64,000 bases of DNA from Clostridia bacterium (GTDB lineage: Bacteria > Bacillota > Clostridia > RUG12999), in contig JAAWTG010000014.1 of assembly GCA_022801925.1 (NCBI GenBank), positions 1 through 64,000 on the forward strand. Reading direction: 5' to 3'. The notes beneath the pieces were generated by a model. It was not told the DNA's origin. It saw only the letters and a list, made by a program, of their open reading frames with translations, and did not search any database. A program made the position numbers and the translations under genes. This document shows positions 8,548-18,468 of the stretch, one piece after another. The number at the start of each line of letters is the position of its first letter. Position 1 is the first letter of the stretch.

Positions 8548-9810
8548 TTATTTCATACCGATATCCTTGCGGAAATGCATTGCCGGAAATGTCACTTTAT
8601 CCACCGCCGCATATGCCCGCTGAATCGCTTTATCCAAATCCTCGTCCACCGCGGTCACGCCCAGCACGCGTCCGCCCGCGGTTTTAAACAACCCGCTGTC
8701 ATAGGACGTTCCTGCATGGAACACCGTCACGTTTTCATCTTCTTCCGCCGTTTCCAGACCCGCAATTTCATAGCCCGTCTGATATTTGCCAGGATATCCG
8801 CCGGAAGCCGCAACGACGCACACCGCCGCATTGTCTTCCCATTCTACCGGCGTTTTTTCCAACGTGCCGTTGGTAGTTGCATTCATGATGTCAAACAAAT
8901 CGCTTTTGAGCCGCGGCAGTACCACCTGCGTTTCAGGGTCGCCGAAACGGGAGTTATATTCAATCACCTTGGGGCCTTTTTCCGTTATCATCAGCCCGAA
9001 ATAAATGGTGCCATGGAACGGACGCCCTTCTTTTGCCAGTCCGTCAATGGTAGGCTGGAAAATTTCTTCCATGCACTGTTTTGCCAGCGCCTCGGTATAA
9101 ATCCGGCTGGGCGAAAACGTTCCCATACCACCAGTATTAGGACCTTCATCGTGGTCATATGCACGTTTATGGTCCTGTGCACTCACCATCGGTACAACCG
9201 TTTTGCCGTCCGTAAACGCCAGCACGGACACCTCCGGTCCTGTTAAAAATTCTTCCACCACAATGCGGCTGCCGGAATCGCCAAAGATTTTTTGAACCAT
9301 CATGTTTTCCACCGCTTCTTTTGCTTCCTCAAAATCTTTTGCCAGCACCACACCTTTGCCCAGCGCCAAACCTTCTGCTTTAATTACCGCCGGATAGATT
9401 CCCTGCGCTTTGATGTAATCCAGCGCCGCTGTCGGGTCGTCAAACACCTCGTAGCCCGCTGTCGGGATGTTATATTTCCGCATGAGCTCTTTTGCATAGA
9501 CTTTACTGGCTTCAATTTCCGCCGCCTTGGCGCTGGGACCAAATGCACGCAGTCCCGCTTCCTCCAGACGGTCTACCATGCCCGCCGCCAGCGGGTCATC
9601 CGGCGCAACAACCGTCAAATCAATGTTGTTTTCTTTAGCAAAGGTCACCATTTTATCAATTTCCATCGCACCAATCGACACACATTCCGCCAGCTGCGCA
9701 ATACCACCGTTGCCCGGTGCGGCATAAATTTTATCTACTTTATCGCTCTGCGCCAGCTTCCAGATGATTGCATGTTCCCGTCCGCCGCCGCCTACTACCA
9801 ATACCTTCAT
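8548..9810 (-). CDS. purD: Phosphoribosylamine-glycine ligase
   Basis: GAR synthetase of 420 residues, which joins phosphoribosylamine to glycine with ATP (second step of IMP synthesis). It starts with the family N terminus MKVLVVGGGGREHAI, preceded by GAAGGAG; an upstream in-frame extension is rejected. The ATP-grasp domain follows, with GLALGKGV, the GPEVSVLAF segment, and the HDEGPNTGGMG and NSRFGDPETQ boxes typical of PurD. Length is normal. It is the last gene of the purECFMNHD operon, 23 nt after purH. Confidence 0.98.
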   Translation of the reverse strand: MKVLVVGGGGREHAIIWKLAQSDKVDKIYAAPGNGGIAQLAECVSIGAMEIDKMVTFAKENNIDLTVVAPDDPLAAGMVDRLEEAGLRAFGPSAKAAEIEASKVYAKELMRKYNIPTAGYEVFDDPTAALDYIKAQGIYPAVIKAEGLALGKGVVLAKDFEEAKEAVENMMVQKIFGDSGSRIVVEEFLTGPEVSVLAFTDGKTVVPMVSAQDHKRAYDHDEGPNTGGMGTFSPSRIYTEALAKQCMEEIFQPTIDGLAKEGRPFHGTIYFGLMITEKGPKVIEYNSRFGDPETQVVLPRLKSDLFDIMNATTNGTLEKTPVEWEDNAAVCVVAASGGYPGKYQTGYEIAGLETAEEDENVTVFHAGTSYDSGLFKTAGGRVLGVTAVDEDLDKAIQRAYAAVDKVTFPAMHFRKDIGMK

Positions 9811-9833
9811 TGTTTCCCGCTCCTTCTTCCTTC

Positions 9834-11381
9834 TTAATGTCTGAAATGGCGCATACCTGTAAATACCATTGCAATGCCGTATTTGTCGCACGCGTCAATG
9901 GATTCTTGGTCGCGAATGGAACCGCCCGGCTGGATAATCATGCCGATACCCGCTTGATGCGCCGCTTCCACGCAATCGGAGAAGGGGAAGAAAGCATCGG
10001 ACGCCATCACGCTGCCGGCTGCTTTGTCGCCTGCATATTTGATTGCCAATTCCAGCGCTGTGATACGGTTGGTCTGTCCCGGTCCGACGCCCACGGTCGC
10101 ATGGTCTTTGGTCAGCACAATCGCGTTGGATTTGGTGTGTTTTACCACTTTCCACGCAAACAGCGCTTCCTCCATCTGTTCTTTTGTCGGCTGCGTTTTA
10201 GTGACGACCTTCACATCGTCCATATGTATCAGTTCTGTGTTCAGTTTTTGCACCAACAATCCGCCGCCTACTTTTTTCATGTCCAATGCTTCTTTGCTGA
10301 CCGGCTGCACGATATTTTCCAGCGTCAACAACCGGATATTTTTCTTGCGGCTCAAAATTTCAAACGCTTCTTCGCTAAAGGAAGGCGCAATCACAATTTC
10401 AATAAAAATCTCGCTGATTTTTTCCGCCATCGCACGGTTCACTTCGCGGTTTGCTGCAATGATACCGCCGAAAATGGATACCGGGTCTGCTTCATATGCC
10501 CGCAGATACGCCGCATCAATGGTGTCCGCCGAACCTACGCCGCAGGGGTTTGCATGTTTGCAGGCAACGACTGTTGGTTCTTCAAATTCTTTCAGCAAAT
10601 CCAATGCGCCGTTTGTATCATTGATATTATTAAATGACAGCTCTTTACCGTGCAGTTGTTTAGCACCTGCAATCACGCCCGCCGGAATTTTGCCGCTTTC
10701 CCGATAGAACACCGCCGCCTGGTGCGGATTTTCGCCATAACGCATATCCTGTGCTTTTTCAAAGCTGACCGTTAAGGTGTCGGGATATTCCCCTTCGTCC
10801 AGTTGTTTCCACATATAGTTTGCAATCAGGCTGTCATAGTTCGCCGTATGCTCAAACACACGGTAGGACAAACGTTTTTTCGTTTGCAGAGACACTTCGC
10901 CGTTTGCTTTCAATTCCTCTACTACGGTCTGATAATCAGAAGGATTGACAATCACCGCCACGTCCTGCCAGTTTTTCGCCGCCGCGCGAATCATGGTCGG
11001 ACCGCCAATATCAATATTTTCAATGGCTTCTTCAAAAGCGACGCCTTCTTTTGCAATGGTCTGTTTGAACGGATACAGGTTAATTGCCACAATGTCAATT
11101 GTTTCAATGCCCAGTTCTTGGAGCTGCCGCATATGTTCGCTGTTGCCGCGCATGGCGAGAATACCCGCATGTACTGCCGGATGCAGCGTTTTCACGCGTC
11201 CGTCCAAGCATTCCGGAAATCCTGTGATTTCCGAAATACCAATCACGGAAAGTCCGCCGTCCTTTAACGCTTTTGCTGTGCCGCCGGTGGAAATAATTTC
11301 ATAACCCAGTTTACTGAGCTGTGCCGCAAATTCCACGACGCCTGTTTTATCTGATACGCTGATTAACGCTCTTTTTGCCAT
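9834..11381 (-). CDS. purH: Bifunctional AICAR formyltransferase / IMP cyclohydrolase
   Basis: PurH of 515 residues, which performs the last two steps to IMP. The N-terminal cyclohydrolase domain begins [17 protein letters not shown], with a methylglyoxal-synthase-like fold and the GGRVKTLHP-type segment ([17 protein letters not shown]). The formyltransferase domain carries the [10 protein letters not shown] box and ends near the [14 protein letters not shown] motif, close to the usual C terminus GMRHFRH. Length matches other bacterial PurH. It sits 16 nt after purN in the operon. Confidence 0.98.
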   Translation of the reverse strand: MAKRALISVSDKTGVVEFAAQLSKLGYEIISTGGTAKALKDGGLSVIGISEITGFPECLDGRVKTLHPAVHAGILAMRGNSEHMRQLQELGIETIDIVAINLYPFKQTIAKEGVAFEEAIENIDIGGPTMIRAAAKNWQDVAVIVNPSDYQTVVEELKANGEVSLQTKKRLSYRVFEHTANYDSLIANYMWKQLDEGEYPDTLTVSFEKAQDMRYGENPHQAAVFYRESGKIPAGVIAGAKQLHGKELSFNNINDTNGALDLLKEFEEPTVVACKHANPCGVGSADTIDAAYLRAYEADPVSIFGGIIAANREVNRAMAEKISEIFIEIVIAPSFSEEAFEILSRKKNIRLLTLENIVQPVSKEALDMKKVGGGLLVQKLNTELIHMDDVKVVTKTQPTKEQMEEALFAWKVVKHTKSNAIVLTKDHATVGVGPGQTNRITALELAIKYAGDKAAGSVMASDAFFPFSDCVEAAHQAGIGMIIQPGGSIRDQESIDACDKYGIAMVFTGMRHFRH

Positions 11382-11397
11382 TTTTCTTCCTCCCTCA

Positions 11398-12024
11398 TCA
11401 TTTGTCCAATATTTTCACTTTTCGTCCTTCTATCACCAAACGGTCTTGACAAAACAGACTGACCGCCTGCGGCAGAATCTGCCATTCTGCTTCCTCCATC
11501 ACGCGCCGCTGCAACGTTTCGGGCGTGTCGTCCTCCCGCACTGCAACCGCTTTTTGCAGCACAATTTCGCCGCCGTCCGTCACTTCATTCACAAAATGCA
11601 CCGTTGCACCGGTGAGTTTCACGCCGTATTCCAAGGCTTTTTCATGTACTTTCAGTCCATAGAATCCATCGCCGCAAAACGATGGAATCAGTGCGGGATG
11701 TACATTCAAAATGCGTCCACGAAACGTTTTTGTAAACTGCTGTCCCAAAATAATCATGAACCCTGCCAGCACCACCAAATCAATTTCCTGCTGCACCAAA
11801 TAATCCACAACTTTTTTTGTGAACGCTTCCCTATCGCCCACCGACGGAATCACCGCCGTGTCGATACCGTTTTGCTCCGCACGCGTGAGCGCATAGGCGT
11901 TTTCTTTATTGGACAGCACCAACACGATTTCGCCGCTCAGAATTTCACCGTTTTTCTGTGCGTCAATGAGTGCTTGTAAATTGGTTCCAGACCCTGACGC
12001 CAGCACTGCAATCCGTTTTGCCAT
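11398..12024 (-). CDS. purN: Phosphoribosylglycinamide formyltransferase
   Basis: Folate-dependent GAR transformylase of 208 residues. The N terminus [20 protein letters not shown] binds the phosphoribosyl substrate. The active-site triad region is present as [11 protein letters not shown] (Asn, His) and the later [19 protein letters not shown] (Asp). It lies between purM and purH with short spacers and is part of the purine operon. Confidence 0.97.
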   Translation of the reverse strand: MAKRIAVLASGSGTNLQALIDAQKNGEILSGEIVLVLSNKENAYALTRAEQNGIDTAVIPSVGDREAFTKKVVDYLVQQEIDLVVLAGFMIILGQQFTKTFRGRILNVHPALIPSFCGDGFYGLKVHEKALEYGVKLTGATVHFVNEVTDGGEIVLQKAVAVREDDTPETLQRRVMEEAEWQILPQAVSLFCQDRLVIEGRKVKILDK

Positions 12025-12043
12025 GATACCCTATCCTTTCCAA

Positions 12044-13078
12044 TCAAACGATTTCCACGTCGCCGCTTCCGGCTTCCACACTGCCCACCACATAGGCTTT
12101 TTCGCCCATGCCGCTTAGCATATTCACCAGCGCGCCCGCCTGCGCCGCCTCTACCGCCATCATCATGCCCAGTCCCATATTAAAGGTGCCAAACATATCT
12201 TTTTCCGGAATATTGCCCTCTTTGGCAATCACGTCAAACAGCGGCAGAACCTGCCAAGAACCTTTATTGATTTTTGCGTGCATACCTTCCGGCAACATGC
12301 GCGGAATATTTTCATAGAATCCGCCGCCCGTGATATGGCAGATTGCTTTCACATCAAATTTGGAAATTGCTTCCAGCGCCGGTTTTACATAGATTTTCGT
12401 GGGTTTCAGCAGTGCCTCACCAAGCGTTTCGCCAAGCGGTGCATAAGACTGCTGCAAACGCTCTTTCGCACCCGCTTCGTCCAATCCGAAAATCTTACGA
12501 ACCAGCGAAAATCCGTTGGAATGTACGCCGGAGGACGCAATTCCTACCAGTACATCGCCCGCTTTTACAGCTTTACCGTCAATAATATCTTTTTTATCCA
12601 CTACACCGACGCTGAATCCCGCCACGTCATATTCGTCTTCGGGATAAAAGCCCGGCATTTCTGCTGTCTCTCCGCCCACCAGCGCGCAGCCCGCCTGTAC
12701 GCAGCCGTCCGCCACGCCTTTCACGATATCTGCCACTTTTTCCGGCACATTTTTACCCAGCGCGATATAATCCAGGAAAAAAAGCGGTTTCGCGCCGCTG
12801 CACACAATGTCGTTGACGCACATTGCCACGCAATCCTGTCCCACTGTGTCATGCTTGTCTTGCAAAAACGCTAATTTCAGTTTGGTACCAACGCCGTCTG
12901 TGCCCGAAACCAACACCGGATTTTCATAGCCCTGTCCCAGTTCAAACAGACCGCCGAACCCGCCCAACTCTGTCATCACACCGGGAATCAAGGTTTTTTT
13001 TACATGCTGTTTCATGAGACGAACCGCTTCATAACCCGCTTCTACGTCCACGCCCGCCGCTTTATAACTCTCACTCAT
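12044..13078 (-). CDS. purM: Phosphoribosylformylglycinamidine cyclo-ligase
   Basis: AIR synthetase of 344 residues, which closes the imidazole ring from FGAM with ATP. The N-terminal [15 protein letters not shown], the [14 protein letters not shown] box, the [23 protein letters not shown] motif and the [11 protein letters not shown] glycine-rich loop are all intact, and [14 protein letters not shown] is in the C-terminal half. It lies 24 nt after purF. Confidence 0.98.
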   Translation of the reverse strand: MSESYKAAGVDVEAGYEAVRLMKQHVKKTLIPGVMTELGGFGGLFELGQGYENPVLVSGTDGVGTKLKLAFLQDKHDTVGQDCVAMCVNDIVCSGAKPLFFLDYIALGKNVPEKVADIVKGVADGCVQAGCALVGGETAEMPGFYPEDEYDVAGFSVGVVDKKDIIDGKAVKAGDVLVGIASSGVHSNGFSLVRKIFGLDEAGAKERLQQSYAPLGETLGEALLKPTKIYVKPALEAISKFDVKAICHITGGGFYENIPRMLPEGMHAKINKGSWQVLPLFDVIAKEGNIPEKDMFGTFNMGLGMMMAVEAAQAGALVNMLSGMGEKAYVVGSVEAGSGDVEIV

Positions 13079-13102
13079 TTGTTTTAGCCCCTTCCCTTTT
13101 TC

Positions 13103-14545
13103 TTACAGTTCCATAATGCTCTGTTCAAACGCATTTTTATCGGATACTTCCGGAACGCCACCGGGATAGTTGCCCGTGAAGCAAGCGTCACAGAAGTCCA
13201 TTTTCAAATCCGGCACCATCTCGCGCAGACTCTCCAGCTTGAGATAGCCAAGGGAATCCGCGCCAATGTTCTCGCAAATTTCTTCCACAGAATAGTGGCA
13301 TGCAACCAACTGGTCTCTATCCGGAATATCCGTTCCGTAGTAGCAAGGCCACAGGAACAGCGGGGAAGCAATACGCACATGCACTTCCGTTGCGCCCGCT
13401 TCTTTCAGCATGGTCACAATGTTTTTAATGGTAGTACCGCGTACAATGGAATCGTCTACCATAACAACGCGTTTTCCTTTCACGCAAGCCCCCATCGCAC
13501 CCAGTTTAATGTTGACGCTGCGCTCACGCATATCCTGTGAAGGCTGAATGAACGTCCGACCGATATAACGGTTTTTCATGAGTCCTAAGTCATATTGAAT
13601 GCCTGATTCTTCCGCATATCCCACTGCCGCGCACAGTCCCGAATCCGGTACCGCAATGACAATATCTGCGTCTACAGGATATTGTCTGGCAAGCAGTTTT
13701 CCGGACAGCTTCCGCGCTTCATATACGCTCTGTCCATCAATCACACTGTCGGGACGTGCAAAATAAATGTGTTCAAACACGCAAAGCGCTGTTTTTTCCG
13801 ATTTTGCATACTGGATGGATTCTGTATTATCCGGACGTACTACCACCATTTCGCCCGGCTTGATGTCCCGTACAAATTCTGCGCCAACTGCATTCATTGC
13901 ACAGCTTTCTGAAGAGAATATTGTCACGTCGTCGCCTACTTTTCCCATACATAGCGGACGAATGCCCAGCGGGTCGCGCAGTCCAATTAATTTCCGCGGA
14001 CTCATGACCACCAAAGAAAAGGAACCTTCCAGCTTCAATGCTGCTTTTGCCACTGCTTCTTCAATGGATTTAGAAGTCAGGCGTTCCTTAGCAATCAAAT
14101 AGGCAACCACTTCCGTGTCGTTGGTGGACTGAAAAATGGCGCCCTGTTCTTGCAGTTCCCGTCGCAGCCGCGCTGCGTTGGTCAAATTACCGTTATGCGC
14201 AATGGTGAGCGTTCCTTTCACATATTTGCTTGCCAGCGGCTGTGCGTTTTCCCGCGTATTGTCGCCTGTCGTGGAATAGCGCACATGACCGATACCGATG
14301 TTTCCTTTGATTTGCGAAATCACAAAATCGCTGAATACGTCCGGCACCAGCCCCAAATCTTTGTGACAAAAAATGTGGTTATCGTCATTGACCGCCATAC
14401 CGCAGCTTTCCTGTCCGCGGTGCTGCAAAGCGTATAACGCATAGTAAATCGTGCGTGCGCAATCTTTGCCGCTCTTGTCATAAATACCGAATACGCCGCA
14501 TTCTTCTTTCGGTTTGTTGTCCGCCGTTTGATTAAAAAAACACAT
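13103..14545 (-). CDS. purF: Amidophosphoribosyltransferase
   Basis: The committed enzyme of purine synthesis (PRPP plus glutamine to phosphoribosylamine), 480 residues. The start at 14545 follows GGGAGG. Cys16 (KPKEECGVFGIY) is the expected glutamine-hydrolysing nucleophile, exposed after removal of a 15-residue propeptide as in the Bacillus type. The glutaminase domain has HVRYSTTG and the NGNLTN box. The PRPP loop is VVMVDDSIVRGTT. C-terminal cysteines (WPCYYG, FCDACF) suggest the iron-sulfur cluster of the Bacillus-type enzyme. Confidence 0.98.
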   Translation of the reverse strand: MCFFNQTADNKPKEECGVFGIYDKSGKDCARTIYYALYALQHRGQESCGMAVNDDNHIFCHKDLGLVPDVFSDFVISQIKGNIGIGHVRYSTTGDNTRENAQPLASKYVKGTLTIAHNGNLTNAARLRRELQEQGAIFQSTNDTEVVAYLIAKERLTSKSIEEAVAKAALKLEGSFSLVVMSPRKLIGLRDPLGIRPLCMGKVGDDVTIFSSESCAMNAVGAEFVRDIKPGEMVVVRPDNTESIQYAKSEKTALCVFEHIYFARPDSVIDGQSVYEARKLSGKLLARQYPVDADIVIAVPDSGLCAAVGYAEESGIQYDLGLMKNRYIGRTFIQPSQDMRERSVNIKLGAMGACVKGKRVVMVDDSIVRGTTIKNIVTMLKEAGATEVHVRIASPLFLWPCYYGTDIPDRDQLVACHYSVEEICENIGADSLGYLKLESLREMVPDLKMDFCDACFTGNYPGGVPEVSDKNAFEQSIMEL

Positions 14546-14649
14546 AATTTTGAATCCTCCCAAACTATCTTACGAGCTCCCGCCCGCCACTCTTCTTCTC
14601 TCGTACAAATAACAGTAGCGGGATATACTTGTACCCCGCCACATTGTTT

Positions 14650-15366
14650 TTATTTTGCGTCGCCCATCAGCCGCCGCATGACTTCCTGATATGCGTCCTC
14701 TACGCCGCCCATATCTCTTCTGAAACGATCTTTGTCCAGTTTTTCTCCTGTTGTACTGTCCCAAAACCGGCAGGTATCCGGTGAAATTTCGTCCGCCAGT
14801 ACAATACCTTCCGGCGTGCGTCCGAATTCCAGTTTGAAATCAATCAATTCTATATTCAAGTCTTTCAGGTATTCCGTCATGAAACGGTTTACATGCAGCG
14901 CCATATCCGCAATGGTCTGCATTTCTTCTTTGGTTGCCAGTTCCATTGCCGCGATATGATAGTCGTTAATCATGGGGTCGCCCAGTTCATCATCTTTATA
15001 GCAATATTCCAAAACGGTTGTGTGCAATTTTGTGCCTTCCGGCAGTCCCAGCCGTTTGGACAGACTGCCTGCCGCAATGTTGCGCACAATCACCTCAATC
15101 GGCACAATCTCCACTTTTTTCACCAGCGTTTCCCGCTCGGACAGTTCTTCCACATAGTGTGTCGGAACGCCGTCTTTTTCCAGCAGGCGGAACATATGGT
15201 TGCTCATACGGTTGTTGACAATTCCCTTGCCGACAATCGTTCCTTTTTTCAGTCCGTTGAACGCTGTTGCATCGTCTTTATACTGCACGATATACAAGTT
15301 ATCGTCGTCCGTACGGAATACTTTTTTTGCTTTGCCTTCATAGAGCATATCTTTCATTTGTGCCAT
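14650..15366 (-). CDS. purC: Phosphoribosylaminoimidazole-succinocarboxamide synthase
   Basis: SAICAR synthetase of 238 residues, which couples CAIR and aspartate with ATP. The start [17 protein letters not shown], the central VEVIVRN-like [15 protein letters not shown] segment and the C-terminal [14 protein letters not shown] signature are all present. It follows purE by 17 nt. About 100 bp without a gene separates it from purF; no terminator is evident there. Confidence 0.98.
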   Translation of the reverse strand: MAQMKDMLYEGKAKKVFRTDDDNLYIVQYKDDATAFNGLKKGTIVGKGIVNNRMSNHMFRLLEKDGVPTHYVEELSERETLVKKVEIVPIEVIVRNIAAGSLSKRLGLPEGTKLHTTVLEYCYKDDELGDPMINDYHIAAMELATKEEMQTIADMALHVNRFMTEYLKDLNIELIDFKLEFGRTPEGIVLADEISPDTCRFWDSTTGEKLDKDRFRRDMGGVEDAYQEVMRRLMGDAK

Positions 15367-15383
15367 TGGTAACCCCTCCTCAG

Positions 15384-15893
15384 TTATTTCTCACTTGCAA
15401 TCTTTTCGCTTAATGCTTTGTCTTTGCGGCGGACTTCCTCCGCCATATCTATTTTAAACTGTTTCAGTTTTTCTTTCACCTGCGGAAATGCGCCCGCTAA
15501 AATCTGCGCCGCTAAGATTCCTGCGTTTGCCGCACCGTCTATCGCCACGGTCGCAACCGGAATGCCGCTTGGCATTTGGACAATGGACAGCAATGAATCC
15601 AGTCCGTCCATGGTGGAGGATTTAATGGGCAGTCCAATCACCGGAAGGGTCGTATATGCCGCCAAAACGCCCGGCAAATGAGCCGCTTTCCCCGCTGCGC
15701 CAATGATTACGCCAAACCCGTTTTCTTCTGCGGTTTTGGCAAATGCCGCCGCTTCCTCCGGCGTTCTGTGCGCCGACATGACATGAATTTCATACGCGAT
15801 ACCGAACTGTTCCAGCTTTTCCAGCGAGCCTTTCACCACGCCATAGTCCGAATCACTTCCAATGACAACCGCCGCTTTTGGCTGCTTGTCCAT
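15384..15893 (-). CDS. purE: N5-carboxyaminoimidazole ribonucleotide mutase
   Basis: Class I PurE of 169 residues. The start at 15893 is set by AGAGGAGGAATG upstream; a 44-residue upstream extension is not protein-like. The substrate loop [12 protein letters not shown], the [13 protein letters not shown] motif with its conserved His, and [11 protein letters not shown] are present. It is the first gene of the operon, behind a good promoter. No purK is in the window, so the CAIR precursor enzyme must lie elsewhere or the non-PurK route is used. Confidence 0.97.
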   Translation of the reverse strand: MDKQPKAAVVIGSDSDYGVVKGSLEKLEQFGIAYEIHVMSAHRTPEEAAAFAKTAEENGFGVIIGAAGKAAHLPGVLAAYTTLPVIGLPIKSSTMDGLDSLLSIVQMPSGIPVATVAIDGAANAGILAAQILAGAFPQVKEKLKQFKIDMAEEVRRKDKALSEKIASEK

Positions 15894-15957
15894 GCAATCA
15901 TTCCTCCTCTTTGATTCCGCGATGTATTTGCTGTTTTGCGCTCTTTTCACACATACT

Positions 15958-15986
15958 ATTTTATCATATCTGCGGGCAAAATACAA
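15958..15986 (-). promoter_or_regulatory. Promoter of the purECFMNHD operon
   Basis: Leftward TTGTAT (15981-15986), 17 bp, TAAAAT (15958-15963), about 65 bp before purE. I saw no purine riboswitch core or clear PurR box in the leader. Confidence 0.75.
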
Positions 15987-16050
15987 GTCCACTTTTTCAC
16001 TAAAAAAGTTGCCGGAATCTGTCACCTGTCCATCTCATTTGCACAGCGAT

Positions 16051-16088
16051 AAAAAGACACTTCACTTTTGAAGTGAAGTGTCTTTTTT
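16051..16088. terminator. Bidirectional terminator between blaR1-like gene and purE promoter
   Basis: A 13-bp perfect stem (AGACACTTCACTT / AAGTGAAGTGTCT) with a three-base loop, flanked by A and T runs on both sides. It ends the leftward blaI-blaR1-like operon. Confidence 0.9.
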
Positions 16089-16108
16089 CTATAGAGCGAT
16101 AGTCCCGC

Positions 16109-17812
16109 TTAAAATATTTGTTCGCACAGACCCGACCGCGTCATTTTTCCGTTTCGGTAGGTGAAATAAACATATTGTCCCGTATCTGTGCGATAAAACC
16201 AAGTATTGCGCCGTATTTCCGTCGGGCTCCCCAGCGCCGCCACAAGTTCCTTCTTGTTCATATCCATACTGACGCCAAGATTCCATGCAAATTCATTGTC
16301 GCCTTCCGTATCAATGCGCGTCACTTTTTCGTTCCGCAGCCAAAACACCGTCTCCTCAAGTTTTCCTTCATAAAAGATGCGATAAATAATTCGTTCCGTG
16401 CCGTCCGGCGCTGTCTCGTGGTCGTCCGGCTCAGAATATCGGGAGATAATGTATCTTTTTTCACTGTTCCAGCGGATTCTGTTGCAATGCATACGGTCCG
16501 CCGTAATTGCGCGGTTGGCATAACAAATACGCGTCAATTCCTTGCTTGACAGTTCCGTCAGCTTTCCATAAACCGCTTCCATATCCGCCCGCCGAAATGT
16601 ATGCACGGTTTCACCAAACGCAAAATGCACCGTATTGACCTTTTCTGTCCCTGCAAGCAACAAAATGGCGTTGCATTTCAAATTACTGCTGCTGTATCCG
16701 CCCTGAAAATTTTCGTCCTCCCTGATTACATAAAAAACCGTAACATCCTCCGCCGTCTGCTGCGAAATGCGTTCCACGCGGTAGATCGGGTCGGGCATTG
16801 GCAAAACGTGAACCAGCGTTTCCGCCTCCGGCGCGGTTTGCCGCGCGGCAATAATTTGTTCCAGTGCGTTTTGATACGCCTGCGGCAGCTGCGGCGCGGC
16901 GCTTCCTGCGCCAATGAAACTGCCTGCCATCAGCACAGTGGTTACCAACACTGTAATCGTCCGCACTGCTTTGGAATAAGAGGCAGTGCGCAAAATATTT
17001 TGAACGCGTCCGCGCACTCGTTTTTCCGCGAATCCCGCCGCGGGCGCCGGCGTATATTTCCCCGCCGCCTCCACCAGCGCCGTGGCATAACTGCATTTTT
17101 GCGCCGCCGAATAATCCTTTACCACGCGGGCATCACACGCCGTTTCCATATCACGGCGCACTGCCCTGCAAAACAGCCAAATGAAGGGGTTAAACCAATA
17201 AATCGTCCGCAGCATATACAGAGCAACACTGATAAGATGGTCTTTCTGTTTTGCATGCGCCGCTTCGTGTGCAATGATGTAGGCTGTCTGCTCTGCTGCC
17301 TCATAAGGTTTTGGCAGCACCGCCACCGGACGCAGCACGCCGAACAAAAACGGCGCGGGATAAACCTCTGTATAGCACACCCGCATTCCTTGGCATATCT
17401 TCACTTCACTACGGCGCAAAATGCGCCGCGTCCGCAGACAGGAGCCTGCAAAAATCAATAGCTGTACGATGACGGCAGCCGTATACAAAAGCACCAACAC
17501 TGATGACAGCAGTACCGGAACTCTTATGGCGTTTTGCTGCACGACCGGTTGTATATCCGGCGCTGCTGGTTCTGCAACGGACGCTGCCTGTATCGGTGCA
17601 ATATTTTGCAGGGAAATGTCTCCCGTCTGCCAAATAGGAATATTCCAGCGAACCGGCAGCGCCAATTTCAGCAAAAAAACGCCCCAAATTCCAAAATGCA
17701 GCTGCGGGGACAGGCGTTTTCCCGCTACCGCTTTGAACAGCAAAATGACGGCGGCAATGATACAAGCCTCCAGACTGTTTTTTGTCAAAACCTCCAATAT
17801 GTGCAACATCAC
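16109..17812 (-). CDS. M56 family (BlaR1/MecR1-type) membrane metallopeptidase with a non-standard C-terminal domain
   Basis: A 567-residue membrane antirepressor-type protein. Hydrophobic helices lie at about residues 13-30, 38-55, 97-123 and 285-305. The zinc peptidase motif HEAAH is at 182-186 with a downstream E in METACDARVV. In BlaR1, sensing activates this domain, which inactivates the partner repressor. The gene overlaps the blaI-like gene by 4 nt, so the two are translationally coupled. The extracellular region after residue 305 is not the penicillin-binding sensor of BlaR1: no SxxK-type transpeptidase motif is evident. It instead shows an SmpA/OmlA-like end (MNKKELVAALGSPTEIRRNTWFY). 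The inducing signal is therefore unknown. Confidence 0.9.
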   Translation of the reverse strand: MMLHILEVLTKNSLEACIIAAVILLFKAVAGKRLSPQLHFGIWGVFLLKLALPVRWNIPIWQTGDISLQNIAPIQAASVAEPAAPDIQPVVQQNAIRVPVLLSSVLVLLYTAAVIVQLLIFAGSCLRTRRILRRSEVKICQGMRVCYTEVYPAPFLFGVLRPVAVLPKPYEAAEQTAYIIAHEAAHAKQKDHLISVALYMLRTIYWFNPFIWLFCRAVRRDMETACDARVVKDYSAAQKCSYATALVEAAGKYTPAPAAGFAEKRVRGRVQNILRTASYSKAVRTITVLVTTVLMAGSFIGAGSAAPQLPQAYQNALEQIIAARQTAPEAETLVHVLPMPDPIYRVERISQQTAEDVTVFYVIREDENFQGGYSSSNLKCNAILLLAGTEKVNTVHFAFGETVHTFRRADMEAVYGKLTELSSKELTRICYANRAITADRMHCNRIRWNSEKRYIISRYSEPDDHETAPDGTERIIYRIFYEGKLEETVFWLRNEKVTRIDTEGDNEFAWNLGVSMDMNKKELVAALGSPTEIRRNTWFYRTDTGQYVYFTYRNGKMTRSGLCEQIF

Positions 17813-18189
17813 ACTTCCCCCTTTTCATATGCCGCGATAATCTCCTTCAATTTTTCCATTTCCTGCGCCGAAATATGCCCGTCCACAAATTGCGCCACCA
17901 TGCCGGACAACGAACCGTGATATACCTTATCCAAAAAAGACTGCCCGACGCTTCTTTGCACCTGCTCCCGCGTGAAGCACGCTTTGCAGACAAAACCTGG
18001 TTCCTCACGGGACAGCGCGCCTTTTTTCACCAGCCTGTTCAAAAAGGTATAGGTCGTGTTTTTACTTGTGCCGCCATGCTCCGGCTGCAAAAAATATGCC
18101 GCGATTTCCTGCGCTGGCAAACTTCCGTTTTGCCAAACCACCTCCATAATTTCAAGTTCCCTGTCCGTTATCACCGGAATTTTTTTCAT
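17809..18189 (-). CDS. BlaI/MecI/CopY family transcriptional repressor
   Basis: A 126-residue winged-helix repressor. The N terminus ITDRELEIMEVVWQNGSLPAQEIAAYF and the recognition region TSKNTTYTFLNRLVKKGAL are characteristic of BlaI/MecI. The C-terminal half is helical and would dimerise. AAGGAGGGACGGGT precedes the start. It is the first gene of the operon with the M56 peptidase, whose activation would be expected to relieve repression. Two operators in its own promoter indicate autoregulation. Confidence 0.95.
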   Translation of the reverse strand: MKKIPVITDRELEIMEVVWQNGSLPAQEIAAYFLQPEHGGTSKNTTYTFLNRLVKKGALSREEPGFVCKACFTREQVQRSVGQSFLDKVYHGSLSGMVAQFVDGHISAQEMEKLKEIIAAYEKGEV

Positions 18190-18202
18190 ACCCGTCCCTC
18201 CT

Positions 18203-18222
18203 TATACGAATGCATTCGTATA
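18203..18222. promoter_or_regulatory. BlaI-type operator 1 (perfect 20-bp palindrome)
   Basis: TATACGAATG/CATTCGTATA is a perfect dyad immediately downstream of the blaI promoter and upstream of its ribosome binding site. Confidence 0.85.
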
Positions 18223-18231
18223 TTGTATTCC

Positions 18232-18251
18232 TATACTAACACGTTCGTATA
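18232..18251. promoter_or_regulatory. BlaI-type operator 2 (imperfect dyad)
   Basis: Shares the TATAC...GTATA ends and the right-hand TTCGTATA half-site of operator 1, centred 29 bp away, about three helical turns. It overlaps the -10 element. Confidence 0.8.
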
Positions 18252-18261
18252 GGAATTGCAA
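18233..18261 (-). promoter_or_regulatory. Promoter of the blaI-blaR1-like operon
   Basis: Leftward TTGCAA (18256-18261), 17 bp, TAGTAT (18233-18238). Operator 2 covers the -10 and spacer. Confidence 0.8.
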
Positions 18262-18354
18262 GCACTTTTCTAAAATTGGTAATAAATTGTAATGATTTTG
18301 TTACCCTTCCTATATCCGTTGGCTGTATTTTTTCCGTTACAAGCGCCTTCTGCA

Positions 18355-18396
18355 ACAAAAAAATACCTTTCAGATTTCGTAAAATCCAAAAGGTAT
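18355..18396 (-). terminator. Intrinsic terminator of the hisD-hisB operon
   Basis: Leftward ATACCTTT..GATTT pairs with AAATC..AAAGGTAT around a four-base loop with one two-base internal mismatch, followed by seven Ts. It lies about 75 bp past the hydro-lyase stop. Confidence 0.75.
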
Positions 18397-18468
18397 CTGT
18401 TTATCCGATACTCCCCCTTAACAAAGGCACACACACCTTTTGAAGGAGAGGTACTCACTGTATATGAT

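Noticed and set aside
15894-16050. Purine riboswitch upstream of purE
   Set aside because: I looked for the conserved purine aptamer core and P1 pairing between promoter and purE and did not find them; the leader is short.
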